Made by a program: the position numbers and the translations under genes. The notes beneath the pieces were generated by a model. That model was given only the letters and a program-made list of their open reading frames with translations. It had not been told where the DNA came from and ran no database searches. A DNA stretch of 64,000 bases. Origin: an uncultured Prevotellaceae bacterium. GTDB lineage: Bacteria > Bacteroidota > Bacteroidia > Bacteroidales > Bacteroidaceae. Below, in pieces: positions 59,551 through 64,000 of the stretch. The DNA is taken from assembly GCA_900313615.1 (NCBI GenBank), contig OMRP01000008.1, positions 1 to 64,000 on the forward strand. The letters run 5' to 3'. Within the stretch, counting starts at the first letter, position 1, and each line of letters begins with the position of its first letter.

Positions 59551-60855
59551 TTACCAGCCACCACTGGAGCCTCCACCATCATAACTGCTATCGCCACCAT
59601 ACGAGCCTCCATCGTCATAACTACTGCTGCTACTGCTATAATCGTCGTCATCGTCGTCGTCATAACTGGAACTGTAACTATGGTTGCTACTATAACTGCC
59701 AGTGCTTCCTGTATCGTAATATTCCACCATGGTAGAACGCCGCTGACGTATTTTCCATAAAATGAAGAGCAAACCGAGGCAGATGGCTGTGCCGATGGCT
59801 CCAGCGGTTCTCTCTTCGGCTGGCGTTAATTCACTGGTGTTGCTGCTCTGTGACAACCTACTGGCATACACCTGCCCGCTTTTTTCCATACGCTCAAAAT
59901 CTTCACGACTCAGACTGTCGCCATCCAAGTGAGGATAGCCGTCGGCCATGGTGTAATAGAGAGCTTGACTGGTTCGTATTACGGCAGCGGCGGTATTGCC
60001 GGCTTTCATATGGGGGATGATATGTTGCTGGGCGATACGGTTACACATCAAGTCGGTAAGCACGCCTTGCACACCCTGTGATGTGGCGATGGTGTATTTC
60101 CTGTCTTCAACGGCTACCACTACAGTAACGCCTCGGTGTTCGTCGGCACTGCTGATGCCATATTTACGTCCTAAGTCGATGGCAAAACGATAGGTGTCTT
60201 TGTTGGGAACATGCCCAACTAAGATAAAGGCCGACTCGGTGCGTTGTGCATGTTCTAATAGATAGAGAAAACTGTCGGCATAGGCTTTCTGTTCAGTGGT
60301 AAGATAACCGTCAGGGTCACTCACATATTCGTTCTTATGCACCAAATGAGCCATCGGCACATCGTCGATAGTCCATACCTTACCGCTCTTTTCCACGCTG
60401 CGCCGCTCGGCTATCACGGAACTGTCTGTTGGGGTGGAGAAATGAACAGGCTGTGCAACTGGACCTGATGGCTTGTCGTCGCCAAGGTTGAAGAGCAAAC
60501 CTAAACTACCCAACAATAGAAAACCAACAATGTAAAAGGCGCATCCCAAACCGACACCGGTCTTGCCACGACGAACGAATCTCCGTTTGACGGTATTGTT
60601 TCCTTGTTCTACTTCCGAAATGCCAGCCCCTCCTTGACCTGAGTCGGAAAGCCCAGTCTCTTTCGTCGGGGTGGGGGTAGGGGGGGGCTCCCCCAATTTC
60701 TTCATGGCATCTTGGTATGCCTGTTGGTAAGCCTCATGGTATGCCTGTTGGTAAATCTGCTCGGTTGTCGGTTGTTCGCTGGGAACATAAGGAGGTGGCA
60801 CCGAGGGTCGTTCTGGTGTCTTTCCATGTTGGTTGTATGGTGGTGGGGTCTTCAT
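59551..60855 (-). CDS. TPM-domain protein with low-complexity ends
   Basis: A 434-aa protein. The N-terminal 70 residues are Pro/Gln/Tyr-rich with a YQQAYHEAYQQAYQDAM repeat. A membrane span (GLGCAFYIVGFLLLGSLGLL) follows. Residues about 165-310 form a TPM (repair/phosphatase-like) domain (GYLTTEQKAYADSFLYLLEH, FAIDLGRKYGISSADEHRG, VTVVVAVEDRKYTIATSQG). A second span (GAIGTAICLGLLFILW) precedes a tail of Ser, Tyr, Asp and Gly ending GGGSSGGW, typical of TPM proteins. It is an inner-membrane protein with the TPM domain probably periplasmic. Function is not certain. It lies in the topB-folA minus-strand run. Confidence 0.85.
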   Translation of the reverse strand: MKTPPPYNQHGKTPERPSVPPPYVPSEQPTTEQIYQQAYHEAYQQAYQDAMKKLGEPPPTPTPTKETGLSDSGQGGAGISEVEQGNNTVKRRFVRRGKTGVGLGCAFYIVGFLLLGSLGLLFNLGDDKPSGPVAQPVHFSTPTDSSVIAERRSVEKSGKVWTIDDVPMAHLVHKNEYVSDPDGYLTTEQKAYADSFLYLLEHAQRTESAFILVGHVPNKDTYRFAIDLGRKYGISSADEHRGVTVVVAVEDRKYTIATSQGVQGVLTDLMCNRIAQQHIIPHMKAGNTAAAVIRTSQALYYTMADGYPHLDGDSLSREDFERMEKSGQVYASRLSQSSNTSELTPAEERTAGAIGTAICLGLLFILWKIRQRRSTMVEYYDTGSTGSYSSNHSYSSSYDDDDDDDYSSSSSSYDDGGSYGGDSSYDGGGSSGGW

Positions 60856-60893
60856 CTTTAATTATTCACTCTTCATTTCTCACTTTTCACTTT

Positions 60894-62957
60894 TCACTTT
60901 TCACTAAAATACGCCCTATACGAACATCCTTCTTTCCATCTACTGCAACCGTAAGCGGTCTTACCCTTGATGATTATACCTTGGCCACAAATAGGACACT
61001 TTGTCCCAATCAGTGCATCGGAAGGTGCCTCGTTGCTCGTTTCTTGTTTCTTCTCTTTTACGTTTTGCCTTTTGCTTCTTGTCGACTGACCCTTACTCTT
61101 TGCGACTACTCCATCGGTTTTCTTCCCTCTGCCTTTGTCGCTCTTCCCTTGCTCCTCCAAAAGGGTAATCCTTCTGTTCGTGGGGTCGGTCATCACCTGT
61201 TGCACAATGGCGGTCACCTGCTGTTTTAATTCGTTGATGAATTGTCCGGCATCATATTTCTTTTGTTCTATCTCGCGCAGTTTCTTTTCCCAGATACCTG
61301 TCAGTTCACAACTCTTCAGCAACTCTTCGCGGATGAGGTCTATCAATTCGATGCCGGTAACTGTGGCTACGATATTCTTGCGCTCTCGCCGGATGTAATG
61401 ACGCTTGAACAACGTTTCTATGATGCTCGCACGTGATGATGGCCTGCCGATGCCATTTTCTTTCATCGCAGAACGCAACTCTTCATCGTCAACAAATTTG
61501 CCGGCGGTCTCCATGGCTTGCAATAGGGTGGCCTCGGTGTAGTATTTGGGTGGCGTGGTCATCTTTTCCGTCAGTGTGGGTTCGTGAGGACCGCTCTCGC
61601 CAACAGTGAAAGAGGGTAGTGTGCGCTCCTCGTCTTTTTTCTTCGAGTCGTCGTCATCAGACAGGGAGGCATCTTTGGCATATACCACACGCCAACCGGC
61701 ATCAATAATCTGTTTGCCACTCACCTTGAAATCGGTGGTCTCCACACGGCCGAGAACAGTGGTGGTGGCATATTTGCAAACGGGATAGAACACGCTGATA
61801 AAACGACGTGTCACCAGATCGTAAACATGGCGTTCTAAGTCGGTCAGGTGGGTGGCAGCAACACCGGTGGGGATAATGGCATGGTGGTCGGTCACCTTGG
61901 AATTGTCAAACACCTTTTTGCTCTTCGCCAATGTCTTGCCCTGCAAGGGGGCGGTGAGCGATTCATAACCTTGCAAACCGCGAAGGATGCCAGGACACTT
62001 GGGGTACATGTCATCGGGAAGGTATTGGGTGTCTACACGTGGGTAGGTGGTCAGTTTCCTCTCATAAAGGGCTTGGATGGTATTCAACGTGGTTTCGGCG
62101 CTCATGCCAAATTTCTTGTTGCAGTCTACCTGCAGACTGGTGAGGTCGTAGAGGTGGGGGGGCGCTTCGGTGCCGTTCTTCTTCTGTATGTCGGTAACGG
62201 TGAAGGGCTTGTCGGCAATGGTGGCAAAAGCACGCTCGCCTTCTTCCTTCACGGTGAAACGACCTTTGGTGGCGGTAAACACCACGTCGCGATATTTGGT
62301 GGCGAGCACCCAGTAAGGTTCGGGAACGAAACGGTCTATCTCTTTCTGACGGTTCACAATCAGGGCGAGGGTGGGGGTCTGAACACGTCCAATGCTTAGC
62401 ACTTGGCGGTTCTGACCAAAACGAAGGGTATACAAACGGGTGGCGTTCATACCTAACAGCCAATCCCCAATGGCACGGCACAGACCGGCCATATACAACG
62501 ATTGATATTCATTTTGGTCTTTTAATTTCTGGAAACCTTCACGGATGGCTTCGTCGGTCATCGACGATATCCATAACCGACGAACAGGGCAAGTGGCTTT
62601 CGCCTTTTGCATCACCCAGCGCTGGATGAGTTCGCCTTCTTGACCGGCATCACCGCAGTTTACGATACTATCGGCTTGTTGCATCAATTGCTCAATGACA
62701 GCAAACTGCCGTTTTATACCGTCGTCTTCTATCAATTTGATGCCGAAACGGGGGGGGATCATAGGCAACGAAGTAAGCGTCCAACGTTTCCATGCGTCAG
62801 TATAGTCGTGAGGCTCTTTCAACGTGCACAGATGGCCAAAGGTCCAGGTCACCTGATAGCCGTTGCCTTCCATATATCCGTTCTTTTGCGACGTAGCTCC
62901 GATAATTCTCGCTATATCTCTCGCTACGCTCGGTTTCTCTGCTATGCAAACAATCAT
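60894..62957 (-). CDS. topB: DNA topoisomerase III
   Basis: A 687-aa type IA topoisomerase that decatenates DNA. The TOPRIM domain (MIVCIAEKPSVARDIARIIG, and NCGDAGQEGELIQRW) is followed by the conserved SIGRVQTPTLALIVNRQKEI and the catalytic Tyr305 in LTTYPRVDTQYL. The C-terminus has a zinc-ribbon (GTKCPICGQGIIIKG, AYGCSRWKEGC). The TOPRIM carries DAGQEGE rather than the commoner REGE. It has a consensus promoter whose -7 box is only 4 nt from the start codon. It heads the minus-strand run to folA; each gap is under 60 nt. Confidence 0.94.
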   Translation of the reverse strand: MIVCIAEKPSVARDIARIIGATSQKNGYMEGNGYQVTWTFGHLCTLKEPHDYTDAWKRWTLTSLPMIPPRFGIKLIEDDGIKRQFAVIEQLMQQADSIVNCGDAGQEGELIQRWVMQKAKATCPVRRLWISSMTDEAIREGFQKLKDQNEYQSLYMAGLCRAIGDWLLGMNATRLYTLRFGQNRQVLSIGRVQTPTLALIVNRQKEIDRFVPEPYWVLATKYRDVVFTATKGRFTVKEEGERAFATIADKPFTVTDIQKKNGTEAPPHLYDLTSLQVDCNKKFGMSAETTLNTIQALYERKLTTYPRVDTQYLPDDMYPKCPGILRGLQGYESLTAPLQGKTLAKSKKVFDNSKVTDHHAIIPTGVAATHLTDLERHVYDLVTRRFISVFYPVCKYATTTVLGRVETTDFKVSGKQIIDAGWRVVYAKDASLSDDDDSKKKDEERTLPSFTVGESGPHEPTLTEKMTTPPKYYTEATLLQAMETAGKFVDDEELRSAMKENGIGRPSSRASIIETLFKRHYIRRERKNIVATVTGIELIDLIREELLKSCELTGIWEKKLREIEQKKYDAGQFINELKQQVTAIVQQVMTDPTNRRITLLEEQGKSDKGRGKKTDGVVAKSKGQSTRSKRQNVKEKKQETSNEAPSDALIGTKCPICGQGIIIKGKTAYGCSRWKEGCSYRAYFSEK

Positions 62958-62961
62958 GCTG

Positions 62962-62993
62962 CAAAGTTACGGATAAACGAGAGAAACGCCAAA
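62962..62993 (-). promoter_or_regulatory. Promoter of topB (probably leaderless mRNA)
   Basis: Minus-strand -33 TTTG (62990-62993), 20-nt spacer, -7 TAACTTTG (62962-62969). Only CAGC separates the -7 box from the ATG at 62957, so transcription should begin at or next to the start codon. Confidence 0.75.
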
Positions 62994-63077
62994 TTTATTT
63001 GAGCATTTCCGAATGTGATAAGCGCTTCTCTCTTTAACCTCTTTTTCCCCTTTTCATTTCATTTTTTAATCTTATAA

Positions 63078-63108
63078 TTGTTTATTTTTTTAATTTTCCT
63101 TATCTTTG
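63078..63108 (+). promoter_or_regulatory. Promoter of PfkB-family kinase gene
   Basis: A TTG (63078-63080) with a 20-nt spacer and the -7 box TATCTTTG (63101-63108), 27 nt before the ATG at 63136. Confidence 0.65.
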
Positions 63109-63135
63109 CATTGTTGTTTTATAAACATTTCGAAA

Positions 63136-64000
63136 ATGGAAACCATGGATGTTATTTGTTTTGGCGAGTTCATGATGAGACTCGACGATGCTAGTCAGTC
63201 AATAGAAACGTCAAATCCGGAAGAGGTGAAATTTGCTGGTAGTGAAGCTAATGTGGCGGTGTCGCTTGCCACACTAGGTGATCGTGTGGGATATGTAACA
63301 CGTCTGCCCATAGGCATCGTGGGAAACGCAGCGGTACATCGGTTGGCGCAATATGGCATTGACACCTCGCGTGTGCTGCGCTCAGAAGGAAAAATAGGAT
63401 CGTATTATCTCCAACAGGGGGCTTCACGACAGAAGGCAAAGACGGTCTACGACCGCGACAACACACCATTTTCATCGTTACGACCCGGAATCATTCCTTG
63501 GCACGACATCCTTAAAGGGGCCAAAGTGTTCCATACATCGGGCATATCGGCGGCAATCTCTCAGTCTTCTGCAGATGCTACCTTCGAGGCGCTCGATGTG
63601 GCGGATGAGATGGGACTGACGGTGTCTTTCGACATCAATTACCGCAGTGCTTTGTGGAATTATGGGGCCGATCCGAAGGAGACGCTCGTTCGGATGATGC
63701 AACGTTGCGATGTGATGTTTGGCGACGTCATCGAATTTGAATATATCACAGGAAAACGCATTCCCTTCGAGGCTACCTCGGCAGATTATAAAATGGATCT
63801 CAAAGCCTATGAAGAGTGGTGTGGTGAACTGCACGCGTTATGCCCGAGGTGCAAACGTATGATAATTGGCATAAGGAGCCAACCCGAACCGCGGCATCAT
63901 GTGCTTACAGCAATCATGATAGCGGATGGAAAAATGATACCGTCAGTCATCCACGACATTACAGATATTGTCGACCCCGTAGGAGTGGGTGATGCCTTTG
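63136..64000 (+). CDS. PfkB-family carbohydrate kinase, 3' end beyond window
   Basis: A 288-codon open frame that runs off the window edge. The N-terminus (METMDVICFGEFMMRLDD, then PEEVKFAGSEANVAVSLATL) is the PfkB/ribokinase start and resembles 2-keto-3-deoxygluconate kinases (GSEANVA). The C-terminal motif ends in DIVDPVGVGDAF, where the catalytic Asp falls in GVGDAF (usually GAGDAF). It phosphorylates a sugar or sugar acid with ATP, probably 2-keto-3-deoxygluconate, but the substrate is inferred only from similarity. The gene is unlisted among complete frames because its stop is outside. A good promoter lies just upstream. Confidence 0.88.
   Translation, partial: METMDVICFGEFMMRLDDASQSIETSNPEEVKFAGSEANVAVSLATLGDRVGYVTRLPIGIVGNAAVHRLAQYGIDTSRVLRSEGKIGSYYLQQGASRQKAKTVYDRDNTPFSSLRPGIIPWHDILKGAKVFHTSGISAAISQSSADATFEALDVADEMGLTVSFDINYRSALWNYGADPKETLVRMMQRCDVMFGDVIEFEYITGKRIPFEATSADYKMDLKAYEEWCGELHALCPRCKRMIIGIRSQPEPRHHVLTAIMIADGKMIPSVIHDITDIVDPVGVGDAF

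Overview
The window looks like a chromosomal segment of a Bacteroidales bacterium, most likely Prevotellaceae. The evidence is consistent. Promoters are of the Bacteroidota type (TTTG, 19-21 nt, TAnnTTTG). There is a TonB-dependent receptor with a DUF4249 partner, and two genes encode secreted proteins whose C-termini resemble type IX secretion (T9SS) sorting signals of the form KG[IV]Y..NG[KR]KV.VK. A PorE-like OmpA lipoprotein, a PafA-type phosphatase, a GH3 enzyme with a PA14 insert, an NADase-type glycan-binding protein and a paired PyrB/PyrI complete the picture. I see no phage, insertion sequence, plasmid or CRISPR locus. Housekeeping genes alternate with exported proteins of unknown function.

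Layout. 1-2.7 kb: two exported or Cys-rich proteins with CxxC...H...C modules, then a Sel1-repeat protein. 2.75-4.15 kb: M24 aminopeptidase P (minus). 4.3-10 kb: two tandem GYF_2-CD225 membrane proteins, a DUF2752 protein and a 1321-aa exported TPR-CHAT putative protease, ended by a bidirectional terminator. 10.2-11.6 kb: DUF805 membrane protein, then initiator tRNA-fMet in a repeat-rich stretch containing a partial duplication of the tRNA 3' end plus its terminator. 11.6-15.6 kb (minus): WG-repeat Cys-rich exported protein and a patatin-POTRA-barrel (type Vd-like) protein. 15.8-21 kb: TetR regulator with an operator-like dyad, FabG, an RluA-type pseudouridine synthase, a TonB-dependent receptor and a DUF4249 lipoprotein. 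21-23.5 kb (minus): OPT-family transporter and a small HExxH protein.

23.6-27.5 kb: DUF3298-like exported protein, HD hydrolase, M6 metalloprotease with a T9SS-like tail and a 67-aa acidic protein. 27.6-31.3 kb (minus): GH3 enzyme and an exported unknown. 31.6-31.85 kb: a compact transcription unit with its own promoter, dyad and terminator, encoding a 39-aa peptide. 32-35 kb: XRE-cupin regulator, acyl-CoA synthetase-like ligase, and a glycan-binding protein on the other strand. 35-41.3 kb: TrmH-family methyltransferase, MtaB, a GT2 glycosyltransferase, a patatin phospholipase and a PafA-type phosphatase. 41.5-45.6 kb: a 1230-aa fibronectin-III/cleaved-adhesin protein with a T9SS-like tail followed by a 72-aa acidic protein. 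45.8-48.1 kb: penicillin-binding protein 1A (minus). 48.2-51.1 kb: pyrB, pyrI, glyA. 51.3-53.8 kb: exbB, a membrane protein and two exbD genes. 54.1-54.6 kb: Lrp/AsnC regulator. 54.6-63 kb (minus): topB, TPM-domain protein, PorE-like lipoprotein, rsmF, thyA, folA. 63.1 kb to the edge: a PfkB-family sugar kinase, cut by the window.

The most novel material is (i) two small acidic proteins sharing an N-terminal MK[KR].Y..P..K signature and a VWD[EQ]E motif, each last in a transcription unit headed by a T9SS-type cargo gene; (ii) the autonomous 39-aa peptide gene at 31.7 kb; (iii) the exported TPR-CHAT protein next to dispanin-like membrane proteins; and (iv) a family of Cys/His-module exported proteins at both 0-2 kb and 14-15.6 kb. 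All functional statements rest on reading the translated sequence and on family knowledge; no database search was run.
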